A stretch of 64,000 bases of DNA from contig OY294044.1 in NCBI GenBank assembly GCA_958510825.1, positions 39,667,816-39,731,815 of the forward strand, given 5' to 3'. The translations under genes and the position numbers were made by a program. The notes beneath the pieces were generated by a model. It was not told the origin of the DNA. It ran no database searches and saw only the letters and a list, made by a program, of their open reading frames with translations. This stretch comes from Brachypterus glaber. Taxonomy: Eukaryota; Arthropoda; Insecta; Coleoptera; Kateretidae. Of this stretch, positions 1 through 11,100 are shown in pieces (positions within the stretch are counted from its first letter, which is position 1; each line of letters opens with the position of its first letter).

Positions 1-1
1 T

Positions 2-3000
2 TTTTCTCATATTTTCCAGTGCTTTTGGTTCTTCAATAGTAGGTTTTTGTTTTATACATGTGAGTAAAGTTTTAATTTCCCTCCCAAACATGAGTTTTGC
101 TGGAGTTTCATTGGTTGTTGTATGTGGAGTTGTCCTATAATTTAACAGAAAACGGTGCACTAAGGTTTCCAGTTTTTCTTTTTGGTTTTTCTCATCCACC
201 AGGTATGTTTTGAGTTTATTTTTGAAGATTTTTACTCCAGATTCCGCGAATCCATTAGATATAGGGCTAAACGGCGGAGAAGTCAAATGTCTTACTCCAT
301 TTCTTGCCAAGAATGTTTTAAACTCCATAGAAGTGAAATATTTGGCATTGTCACTCACCAAAAGGTTTATTAAGCCAAATCTTGCAAACAATCCTCTCAG
401 CTTCCCAATTATTTCTCCTGAAGATGTATCTTTCAAAATAAAAGCTTCTATCCATTTTGACATTGCGTCTACAGCAATTAAAAACATCTTTCCTTTGATC
501 GGACCAAGAAGATCTATGTGCACCCTTGACCACGGTTCCTTTTCAACCGGCCAGGGTGTAAGTTCCACTTTTGGGGGACTTTGCTTATTTAGAAGGCATG
601 GTACACATGTTTTTGTTAAGTTTTCTAGATCTTTGTCTATATTGGGCCAAAATAAGAAGGTTCTTGCCCGGTTTTTCATCTTAATTGTCCCAAAATGCCC
701 TTCATGAAGGAGTTCTAGCATGTTTTTCCTATAAACGGCAGGAATAACAACTCTATGGCCCCACATTAAAATATTTTCATCTATATAGAGTTCATTTCTT
801 CTATGAAAATACGGTTTTATTTCCTCAGAGATGTTTTCTGGCCAAGAATCATTTTTCAAACATGCTATAACTTTACTTAAAACATGATCTTTACCTGTTT
901 CCATTTCAATGTTTTTGTTGCAGATGGGCCATTCGTCCCTTGTTGATGTGAAGTTCACATATGAGGCTTCCTGTTTCTCTATTTTATTTCCTACAGGGTT
1001 ACGAGAAAGATAATCACAAATTATGTTGTCTTTTCCTGGTAAAAATTCTAACGTATAGTTAAAATCTGACAAATAAGAAGCCCACCTTTCTAATTTTGAT
1101 CCTTGCATTTTTGGTAATGGCTTGTGTTCACCAAAAAGCGCCAGTAAACCTTTGCTGTCTGTCCGTAGAACGAATTTTTGACCTGCTAAATAGTGATAAC
1201 ATTTTTTAACAGCAGAATATATTGCCAAAGCTTCCCTTTGAAAAATTGAGAGTTTTTTCTCCGTATCACTTAGTTTTCTAGATAAGTATAATACTGGCCT
1301 TTCCTCACCATTAATTATGTTGCTTAATGTGCTTGAAATTCCCACATCAGAGGCGTCACAAGTCAAAACTATCTTTTTGTTTGGATTGAAATGTGCTAAG
1401 GTGACTTTTTGTTCCATAACTTCCTTTATTTTGTTAAAAGCTGTCTCACAAGGCTTATTCCATTGAAATTTCCTCTCCTTTTTCAATAAGTCATAAAGTG
1501 GTGCCAGTACAGTTGCCATATCTTTAAAGAATCTTCCATAGAAGTTTACCAACCCCAATAGTGACCTTAATTCTGGAACATTTGTTGGTCTTTCTGCTTT
1601 TGTGATTGCTTCCACCTTCTCTGGACACTTTTCTACACCATTTTTACTTATAACGTGACCCAAAAATTCGATTTTTGACTTGAAAAACTCACATTTTTCT
1701 TTACGAACAGTAAATCCAGCCTCCTTGAGAATATTAAAAACTTTCTCCAGGGTTTCTAGATGTTCTTTGATGTTTTTCCCTGTAATATAAACATCGTCAA
1801 TATAATTACCGACATTTTCCAAGTGTGAAAAGAGTTCCTGGAGCGTTTTCTGAAAAATTGCACTTGCCGGGGTTATGCCATAAACCAAGCGATTGAGTCT
1901 AAAAATTCCACGGTGTGTCGACCAACATAAGATATCTCTACTGTAATCATCCAGTACTAATTGAGAATATGCCCTGTTAAGGTCAAGTTTTGAATAGACT
2001 TCTCCCCCCTCCATTTTAGCAAAAATTTCCTCAAATCTAGGGAGTGCAACATGAACTTGCTCCAACTGTTTATTTAAAGGTCTGTAATCTGCCGCAATTC
2101 GAATTTTATTTTGGGATTTTAGAATCGGAACTAGAGGTGCAGCAAATAAGCTTGATTTTACCTCTGTTAAAATACCATCTTTTATTAATTTATCTAGTTC
2201 TTTATCGACCAATGCTTTATATGCAAATGGTATAGGTCTAGGTTTTGAAAAAATAGGAACAGTATCTTTTTTTAATTTAATACCCACCTTATGGTGTTTA
2301 AATTCTCCAATCTTGTCTGTGAAAACTTCCGGGTACTTGCCAATAAGTGATTCTAACTCATTATTAATGTTGTTTACCATGCTGATTTTCATTCCAAACC
2401 TTGCCAACCAATCTTTTCCGAGAATATTGCAACTGCTTGTATCCACAACATAGAATCTGCAAACATTAGAAATATTATTGTACAATACATTTAAAAATAT
2501 ATAACCTAAAGGTTTGAAAAGACTTCCATTGTAACCCCTTAAAACTAATTCATCATTATGAAGTTTATATTTAGAAAAATATTTGTCAAAAGTTATCATG
2601 TTAATGGCTGTTATTGAACTGCCACTGTCAATTTCGCAATTTATTACATTATTGTCAGCTAAAATAGTTACATTAAAGTCTTTATTTGGAGTTACAGAAT
2701 TAAAATTTACAACTTTTTGTAGATTATATACCGGACTGTCACACACATTTGAGTCTACAAAGTTCACATTTTTCTTTCTGCATACCTTCTTGAGATGTCC
2801 TTTTAAACCACAAGAATTGCACACGAATTCTTTATACCTACAATGATCAGCTTTATGGTTTTTTCCACATCTAAAACACGTTTTCTTAGCGTTTTCATCT
2901 TTATTTACGAAACGATAATGAGATCTGTCAGTTTGATACCGCGAGTTGTTACCAACCTTACATTTTCCACCAGATTTCCCCTGCTTTCTCACCAGATTGA

Positions 3001-3508
3001 CGTTTGAAACACTTCCCGCCTCTTCTTTGAGGATCGCCTTTTTCCGGAACACTTCGAGAGATGTCGTCACATCCTCTTCGCAGAGACGTTGAAAAATGGC
3101 GTTATCGATCAAACCACAGACAAAACGATTTTTAAGTTGTTGCACCAAACTTTCTTGAAATTCACAATTTATGGAGAGGCTTTTTACACGGACATACCAA
3201 TCTGAAATTAATTCACCATCCATTTGTTTGGCATCGTAGAATTTCTTCCTTTGTTTCCATACATTTTCTATTTTGCACAATTGTCCTTTTAGAAGTAAAA
3301 TTAAGTCGCCATATTCCTTGTCTTTGGGCTTATCAGGGTAACACAAATTACGCAACATTTTATACGATTCGATTCCCAGTCCCGAAATAAGACTCGCCAC
3401 TTTAATCGCATTGTCCGTAACATTATTCGCAGTAAAATATTCGTTTAATCTCTCTTCGTAAATAATCCAATCACTTTCCTGTTCAAATTCTGGAAGTTTG
3501 ACCGCCAT
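2..3508 (-). CDS. gag-pol: Ty3/gypsy retrotransposon Gag-Pol polyprotein, C-terminus outside window
   Basis: One frame reads from the ATG at 3508 towards the left edge; I found no stop in the stretches I translated, about 1,169 codons in all. In order: a Gag-like region starting MAVKLPEFEQ; two zinc knuckles near 2875-2780, the first with an atypical C-X2-C-X3-H-X4-C spacing and the second a classic CCHC; an aspartic protease motif EIDSGSS near 2630; reverse transcriptase with active-site NYIDDVY at about 1800; RNase H with its D, E and D residues (about 1370-1150); and an integrase with D in HIDLLGP near 515, D in VSDNAKYF near 350 and E in NGFAESG near 250. Gag and Pol share one frame. The layout resembles Ty3/gypsy elements of the Mag or K02A2.6-like type, which is inference. 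The element looks young. Confidence 0.93.
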   Translation of the reverse strand, partial: MAVKLPEFEQESDWIIYEERLNEYFTANNVTDNAIKVASLISGLGIESYKMLRNLCYPDKPKDKEYGDLILLLKGQLCKIENVWKQRKKFYDAKQMDGELISDWYVRVKSLSINCEFQESLVQQLKNRFVCGLIDNAIFQRLCEEDVTTSLEVFRKKAILKEEAGSVSNVNLVRKQGKSGGKCKVGNNSRYQTDRSHYRFVNKDENAKKTCFRCGKNHKADHCRYKEFVCNSCGLKGHLKKVCRKKNVNFVDSNVCDSPVYNLQKVVNFNSVTPNKDFNVTILADNNVINCEIDSGSSITAINMITFDKYFSKYKLHNDELVLRGYNGSLFKPLGYIFLNVLYNNISNVCRFYVVDTSSCNILGKDWLARFGMKISMVNNINNELESLIGKYPEVFTDKIGEFKHHKVGIKLKKDTVPIFSKPRPIPFAYKALVDKELDKLIKDGILTEVKSSLFAAPLVPILKSQNKIRIAADYRPLNKQLEQVHVALPRFEEIFAKMEGGEVYSKLDLNRAYSQLVLDDYSRDILCWSTHRGIFRLNRLVYGITPASAIFQKTLQELFSHLENVGNYIDDVYITGKNIKEHLETLEKVFNILKEAGFTVRKEKCEFFKSKIEFLGHVISKNGVEKCPEKVEAITKAERPTNVPELRSLLGLVNFYGRFFKDMATVLAPLYDLLKKERKFQWNKPCETAFNKIKEVMEQKVTLAHFNPNKKIVLTCDASDVGISSTLSNIINGEERPVLYLSRKLSDTEKKLSIFQREALAIYSAVKKCYHYLAGQKFVLRTDSKGLLALFGEHKPLPKMQGSKLERWASYLSDFNYTLEFLPGKDNIICDYLSRNPVGNKIEKQEASYVNFTSTRDEWPICNKNIEMETGKDHVLSKVIACLKNDSWPENISEEIKPYFHRRNELYIDENILMWGHRVVIPAVYRKNMLELLHEGHFGTIKMKNRARTFLFWPNIDKDLENLTKTCVPCLLNKQSPPKVELTPWPVEKEPWSRVHIDLLGPIKGKMFLIAVDAMSKWIEAFILKDTSSGEIIGKLRGLFARFGLINLLVSDNAKYFTSMEFKTFLARNGVRHLTSPPFSPISNGFAESGVKIFKNKLKTYLVDEKNQKEKLETLVHRFLLNYRTTPHTTTNETPAKLMFGREIKTLLTCIKQKPTIEEPKALENMRK

Positions 3509-3585
3509 ATTTGAAATTTGTCACACCCGTTTTTCGTCGCGTTTTTCGATTTTCACGGAAAATCACCAATTTTTTTCGTCGCCAG

Positions 3586-3796
3586 TGAAGTGTCTTTACT
3601 TTCTATACAAGTGTTAACACTTAACAAGGTGTAATTAAATGCCGAATTACTGGGTGGGTTTTTATTAACAATAATAACAAATATGTACATTTACAGTATC
3701 ACAGAATATTGTAGACTGACTCCCGAGGAGTCGTTCGTGATCGGGTTCAATCACGCATGCGCATACAGCACACTTTTGAACCGCTCTGTATAAACA
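3586..3796 (-). repeat. Putative 5' LTR of the gypsy element
   Basis: Read on the minus strand this starts TGTTTATACAG at 3796. It holds an AATAAA signal near 3660 and ends either AAGTGTTAACA (3612) or, next to a candidate primer-binding site TGGCGACGAA (3584-3575), at about 3586. The gag ATG lies about 80-100 bp further on. The partner LTR is outside the window, so the boundaries are inferred from TG...CA ends and the primer-site position only. Confidence 0.5.
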
Positions 3797-4059
3797 TTAA
3801 ATAAAAATTGATATATATTAAGATTACTACAGTAAAATTTTGGTCTTAAAGGTCTTCGTATGTCCCAAGGTTGCTCCAGCTAAGGCTATTTTAGTATTAT
3901 ATATTTTCTTTGATGCATACTTCCTTATGCTTATCTGCACATAAACTCGCATTTTTATTTCCATAAGTTTGTTGGTTATTATCATACTGGATGGCATAAT
4001 TTCATTTTTCTACAATTAAAGACATTAATACTATCAATTAAAAAGTAATGGGAAAATCC

Positions 4060-4420
4060 CCATCCAAAACCTATAAATATCTACATGTTTTATAGAAAGC
4101 TTATGTAATCCTATAAAATTGTTTTATAGGTCGAAGTAGGAATTTTTTTATGAATTGTGTACCTATAGGTTTTTTGGAAAACCTTTGTCCAAAAAAAAAC
4201 GTGAAAACTTATAGATACTTACACGTTTCATAGGGATTGTCCTACTAAAAATTTCCAGTAGGTCTAGGAAAATATCTGTTCAAAAACATAGAAAACTTAT
4301 AGATGCCTAAGTTTCATACAGATTTTTCTACTTAAACTTATAACAACAAAACAAAAAAATTGAATAGGTTTATGCATAGGGATTTTCCAATAGGTCTCTA
4401 TAATAGTCTCTATAATAGGT
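4060..4420. repeat. Degenerate tandem repeat upstream of Bap55
   Basis: Three to four diverged units of roughly 80-100 bp share AAAACTTATAGAT, a GTTTCATAGGGAT-like stretch and GTAGGTCTA. No coding potential. The rest of 3797-4992 is AT-rich and holds nothing else I recognise. The promoter of Bap55 must lie in its last part, but I see no clear TATA box. Confidence 0.5.
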
Positions 4421-4992
4421 CCTTTTTGACTGAGAAAGCTGATATGGTCACTACACCACTTGGTTTGGTTTGTTTTAACTTACCCTTTATCCATAGTCAA
4501 CACAGATCTGTGATAAAACATTATTCCCCACAATCCATATCTTATATATTTATATATAGTCATATATTGTTTTTAGATTTATATTCAGTAAAAATCAAAA
4601 GTTTATTCATATTTTTCAAAGTTAACCTCATCTTGTGATTTTGACGTCTGTCTTAAAACTTCACTGTCCAAGATAACCAATGTAATAAAAAAACACCAGA
4701 TAATACCAATAAAACTGTGGATGTTACTGTAAACAGAGACACGAAAATTCGAGAGAGAGGGAGAGTCGCATGTGTTAGTCACTTTGAATACGTTAATATT
4801 TTATCTAGTATGTAAAATCTGTGGCTTCGGCCGTAATACCCACCTCGAACTTATGCAACTGAAAATACTTCTAACTAGTGTATTTTGCGCTGTAACGTTG
4901 GCATTTGTATGACGCTTTTTGTCAACTGTCAACAAGGACCTAACCTCAATAAACCTGTATTTTAGTTTTTTTCTTGGATTAATTTAAATAAA

Positions 4993-5197
4993 ATGTCTGG
5001 TGGTATGTTATATGGTGGAGATGAAATTGGGGCCCTTGTTTTTGATCCAGGACATCATTCCTTGAGGGTAGGATACGCTCAAGAGGATACACCAAAGGCA
5101 GAGATTCCGGCTTACGTTGGTGTTGTCCCTGATGAAAGCCCTAAAATGGAACCGGAAGTAAAACCTGAAGATGGAAATGTGTCTACTACCCCTACAG
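4993..5197 (+). CDS. Bap55: Bap55 exon 1 (coding part)
   Basis: The ATG at 4993 (AAATAAAATG context) starts the conserved N-terminus [20 protein letters not shown], which covers the first actin nucleotide-binding segment. The exon encodes 68 full codons plus one base. The donor is CAG|GTAAAA at 5197/5198. A short acidic, proline-containing stretch ([16 protein letters not shown]) precedes the donor and sits where this family carries a variable insert. The frame would stop within the intron at about 5214 if unspliced. Confidence 0.95.
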
Positions 5198-8100
5198 GTA
5201 AAATAACACTATAAAAGTGGAGAATCCCTTTGATTAGTTGAATCCCTACTTACATACTAACCTATTTATTTGTAAACATTGCATTGTTGTATGTCTCCTC
5301 TTAGAAATTTGTATGTCTTGGTTGTAAGTACTACTAACTTTTTGATGATACCAAAATCTAATATTGCTTATTTTTGGGAGCTGCTACAGTTCTGACCAGT
5401 TGGAACTCTAGCTCTGGGGCTAGTGTTGCAATGGATTGATTTTTAAGAAGACTAGATGTACACCAGGAGTATGTTTAATAAACATACACCAGGTCCGTGC
5501 GCATGCGTGTTTCCACATTTTATTTATTAGATTTATTATTATTATTATTATTAAATACAGTAGGTGACAGAGCTGATGAAACTTTGTTTCTTTACTAGCA
5601 AATATGTATCATAATAATCAACTAAATAATACAAATTAATACAAATAAATAAACTAGTTAAACTAAACTAATTACAATCACAAATTATCATTATCGGTAG
5701 TTTTTTTTTATGCAGGATAATGAGCCCATTCCCCCCTAATCCTCTCCATCTCTCTATCCAGCCTTTTCTTGAAAGCATTCACACTATTGCTTCTTCCTCA
5801 CTTAAAGCATTCCACCTATACACCCCTCAGTTTGTTAGAAAGTTTTTCCTTGGCAGCCTTTCACACCTCTCTTTTTGGATTTTCTTATTGTGGCCTCTAA
5901 GGTTTGTGTTGTTGTGTTGGAAGATCTGGAGATCAACTGCATAAAAGCTACTTAGGATTTTATATGTTTGTCTGAGGTCTCCTCTTGATCTTCTTTCGCT
6001 TAATGTGGTGAGATTCATGTGTTAAAGACACGCTCGGGGTATGGTAGGTCCTTTAGGCCAGAGGGTATCTTTGTCACCCTTCTTTGCACTTTCTCAAGAA
6101 GGTCGATGTCTTTGGCGTAATAGGTATTCCATACGCTTTCGGCATACTCCAGGATTGGGCGCACATATTATTTATACAACCTACATATATTCGTGGCTGA
6201 ATGGTTTCGAAATGCATTTTTTATCAGGTAGATTATGGAATTTGCTCTTTTCACAATCTTGGAGATATGAGTTTCCCATTTTAAGTCCAAAGATATTATT
6301 ACACCAAGAACCTTTTGTGTATGTACCGCCTGTATTTGTTCTCTGTCTAGTCTATATGTATTCCTTGGGTTGTTAGATCCCAGATGAAGGATAGTACACT
6401 TATTCGAGTTCAGAGTCATCAACCATTTTTTCGTCCACTTAATAATAGTCTCTAGGTCGCGACTGAAATCGGCAGCTCTTAATAGTGGATTGCAAAACAG
6501 TTTAGAATTATCTGCAAAGAACATCATGTACGTTAGGATCTCGTCTGCCAAGTCCGAAATATAGATCAAAAAGAACAGCGGCCCAATTACTGACCCTTGT
6601 ATCACTCCACTTAGTATTGATCTCAGTTCTGAAAAGATCCCGTTGAGCTTTACCCTGAATTTTCTGTCCTTTAGGTAATCCCTCAGCCACTCCAGAATTA
6701 GTCCTCTTATGCCGAAAAAGTTAATTTTTTGCAATAACGTCTTGTGCGGTACTTTATCAAACGCTGAAATAACCTCTTGTGCGGTACTTTATCAAACGCT
6801 TTCTCATAATCTAGATAAGCTATATCGGTAGGCTGACCTTGATCGTGTTCTAGAGTCCACTTATTAACGCACTCCAATAAGTTCGTCTCAACTGACCGAC
6901 CTGGAAGGAAACCGTGTTGCCATAGCGGTACTATATTGTTCTGGATAACAAAATCGGTAAGTTGACAATTATTTTTTCCATGCACTTGCTTAGGTTACTA
7001 TTGAGACTAACTGGGCGATAATTCTGCGGCTTGTGTTTGTTCCCTTTTTTGTGTATAGGGACTATATAGGATGTTTTCCATGCAACAGGCACTTTGGTGT
7101 CTGTGATACTTTTTGCCATTGCCTGAGAAAGTGGCTTGCAGAGCACATTCGCACATCTCTGAAGTAAAATCGCCGGTATTCCATCTGCTCCTGGATTTGA
7201 ATCTTTTTTAAGTTCACTAATTGCTTCTCGGACGTTTACAGAGGTAAAATTAATGTTTGTGATAGAAGTTTCAGAGTACTTTTCCTGTGAAATAGTTGGC
7301 AATGGTCCATCTGGCTCATTATTGAAAACCCTTTCAAAGTGTGTGGCAAAAGTATCAGCAGATTTTTGTGATGTCATCATGCTTCCGTCATGGTCCTGTA
7401 AGGTTACTGATTAAATGTTAGACTTAAGAGATCTCTTAACATAGCTATAAAACTTTTTTGATGAGGATTCTGCAATTTCTATTTCGTAAAGTTTCCTAGC
7501 TTCGTTTATCTGAAGTTTTAATCTATTGTTATGTTCTTTAGAGATTCTGTAATCTTCCCCTGTTTTATCCCTCCTATAGATGTCCCAAAGCTCTCTTTTC
7601 CTTTTAATAGCTCGAAATATTCGTTGACTCAGCCAAGGTTTATGTGGGTTTTACTTTACTTGTCTTACAGGTACAAATCTAATTTGTCCAAAAACTTCGT
7701 TTTGAAATCCTACGCGTCGGCTTTGACTTCAGCATTAATTGCGACGTAAACTGGATTACTAAGTGGTCACTTATTCCTAGTGGCATATTGTACTTTAGGT
7801 CACAGACTAGTTTCTTGTCGTTAACCAATACTAGATCTAGTAGAGAATCTTCTTGTCCAACTCTTTGCCTTGTATGGGATTGTACGACTTGCTTTGAATT
7901 CATCCTTTTGTAGGATTCCAAGAAATAATCCGCACTTATGTTTGGTTCCTTTAACGCAACATAATTGGGTCGGTATATACAAAGCAGTTACAATTTCATA
8001 GTAGAGATTTGTACTTGACACAGAATATCGACATCTACTGGTAGGTCTACATCTTTGCGCATTGAGTGTACACTGTGCCCCGAAATTTCTTTTTTAGTGT

Positions 8101-11100
8101 ATATGCAGACTCCTCCTCTTCTTTTGTCTACCCTATCTTGTCTATTAAGAACATACCCAGGAATGCTTCTCAAAATGTCAGGTATTTCTGGCTTAAACCA
8201 TGTTTCGCTAACTAGTATGAAGTCTGGTTTGTCTCGGTCTACACGGATTCTCAGTTCATCGACTTTGTTGTTTAAGGAATCTGCATTTGTGTAAAGAAAG
8301 GTTACACTCAAGGGCACTTTTACGTCGTGGGTCGGGGAATTTCAGGATTGCTGTTTTTTGAAGTTTTTAGTGAAATTTTTGGTACTCCATCCATGTATTT
8401 TGTTATTAAATCGGTTTCCCCTTTTGCTTTACGTTCTTCAAGGACCTCTACTAATTCTTGATGGTATCTTTTTTGACAGGGGGTTTGGTCTGACTTAATG
8501 TAAACTTCCGGATCTTTAAGATTGCTTTTATTTCTTAGTACTTGAAGTGCTTCATATTTGGTTTTAAAAATGACTTTAATAGGCCTCTTTTTGTCAGTGG
8601 TGTACTTTCCAATTCTATAGACTTTAATGTCATCACAGTTACTGGTAGGGTGGGCTTTAAGTATAACTGACTTTGCACAGTCCAGGTCCTTCTTCAGTCT
8701 TTCCACTCCCTCTTGCTCGGTTGGTTGCTCTTTTGATCCAAAAATTAATGATGAGGTTAAATAAAATTTTTGAGAAATAAAATGATTTGCTTTATCAATT
8801 TACCTTATCAATTAAAAAAAAAAACACCATACCAGCAAAAAAACAAATCAACCAACATTAACTAAAAAAAGCTATTATAAATACAACCGAAGTACGTTTA
8901 ATGGACGTACTCCCGGTGTACGTCTAGTCACTTTGTTTTTCTTTAGTTTTGCTTTCCCATTTTAAAAATTTACGAAATTTCGAAAAGTATTTGTGCAAAA
9001 AATTTCAAATTTTTTTTTACGTATTTTTTCGCTTTTTAGGCTTTTAAGTATGTCGATATAAATCAATCAAAAGTCAGTTGATCGGTCAATCGGTCTGTCC
9101 GGGAAATCTTGTGTGCACGATAACTTAAGATCGCTTTGAGCTAGAGACTTGAAATTTGGCATACAGATATGTTACCGAAAGTTCTCGCTTGGGATTGTTT
9201 TTTGGTGAACATTGGGGTGCGACAAGGGGGTTAAATGGGGAAACATACATTTTTTTTTACAAAAAATTGAAAATAGCTATGTAGGGGGTTTTGGTGCTGA
9301 AATTGAATCTGATAATATTTTTTTTTACTCCACCCCCTCAGGGGTGAGAGGGTATATATTTTCAATATTTTCATTAAAATTGTTATATAGGGGTTTTTGA
9401 GGTTACTGAAAGTGAATCTGATAATAGAAAAATTATAACTCCACTTACTGAGGGTCGGGGGTAGTTTTTGTAAAAATTGGTATATGGGGGTTTTTGACAT
9501 TGCTGAAAGTGAAGCTGATAATCAATTTCACGCGCGGAGGTGAAAAATGGGAAAGCCCTTACTGGGCAGTGTATTTTAGGTACATTTTTCATGAAGATTG
9601 CATTCTAAACCAAAAAGTTAGATTATTTTATGTTTTATATCTATAGATAGACAACCAGGGGGGGGGGAAGGGGGGAAGATTTCCCGGTGCCCGGCCTCCA
9701 AGGGGGGCCCAGCGAAAATTTCCTGCCAGGTGTAAAGATTTTTTTAGAGAGGTGAGGAACTTTTGGAAAAATTGGGGGCCCATGAATAAAGTTATTCCAG
9801 GACCTGGGCTGGCTTTCTCCAGCCCTATATACAACAGTGCACAATCAGTTGGAACTCTAGACACTCTGCTTATTTTTATTCCCTTATTTTTTAGGATCTG
9901 CTTACAAGTATTTTATTGACACAACTTCTTTACACAATCCACAACCAAATATGGAACTTCACAACTACATGAAAGATGGAATGATAGAAAACTGGGATTT
10001 ATTTGAAGAAGTTTTAGATTATTCTTACAGAAAAATTATCCAGTCAGATTCACAATATCATCCAGTACTATTCTCAGAATGTCCATGGAATCAAAGACAA
10101 AAACGCGAAAAATTAACAGAACTAATGTTTGAAAAATACAAGGTACCTGCATTTTTCTTGGTTAAAAATGCAGCACTAGCTGCCTTTGCAAATGGCAGAG
10201 CTACAGCTTTGGTTATTGACAGTGGAGCTACACATACAACTGCTGTACCTGTGCTTGATGGCTATGTGATAACAAATGCTGTGGCTAAATCTCCTCTGGG
10301 TGGGGATTACTTAATAATTAGAGCAAAAGAAATGTTGGACAGTATGGGAATTGATTTGACACCTGCATCTTTGATTGCAAGTAAAGAAGCAATCAGAGAA
10401 AAGGAAAAGCCAAAATTTGTAAAGAAGAAATTAAGTTTTGCACCCACAAATACATATAATGCCTACATGTTGAAGAAAACTGTACAGGATTTCACACAAA
10501 CGGTTCTTCAGGTAATATATACAGCATGTAAAATTTTTAATTAGACCAAGTGGACCTGTCCCACCTCACCTTGCTGATGAGCTACACTTACACAGTGTTT
10601 GAAGTCTTATGTCACATATTAGAGGAACATAGGTCCAGAAACGAACCCTAAGGGAGTTACGACCCTTTAAAACTGATAAAAATATTGTTTTTAATTAATA
10701 ACTCTGTTACCCTTTGGGATTGAGCGACGAACTAATCTTACTAAGGCCCATCTTCATATGTTATTTTCATGTACTTATTTTAACCAGGGCGTGCGAAACG
10801 GGGGGCCTTATCAGTTTTTTCCCCAAAACTTTTCTGTGCAACTATTTTGTATTTTTATTATTGGAACATGATTTATCAGGTCAAAATACATTAAAAAGGT
10901 GCTTCTGTTGTATACTGTAGGATTATCGATTTTGGAGAAAAATTAGTTTGAAGGTGCAATTTCACGTTTTAAGGATTAAAAATTAAATACTAAAATGTTG
11001 AAAACCAACATTTCAATTATTCTAGGTGAATGTACGTCATTTACAGGTACTTCCAAAAATCAATCCCAAGGGAGCTATGCTCCCCTTTAAATGCACGATT

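Noticed and set aside
210..707. Plus-strand ORF of 165 residues
   Set aside because: It is the antisense of the gypsy integrase; the minus strand carries all conserved motifs.
3612..3640. Perfect AGTGTTAACACT palindrome as an operator
   Set aside because: It sits at the LTR border of a retrotransposon; no reason to see a regulatory site.
9628..9864. Overlapping minus ORFs in the G-rich unit
   Set aside because: Low-complexity proline/glycine composition produced by G runs; no motif.
9951..10544. Separate single-exon actin-like gene starting at ATG 9951
   Set aside because: Reading frame, conserved residues before the ATG and splice sites show it is exon 2 of Bap55.
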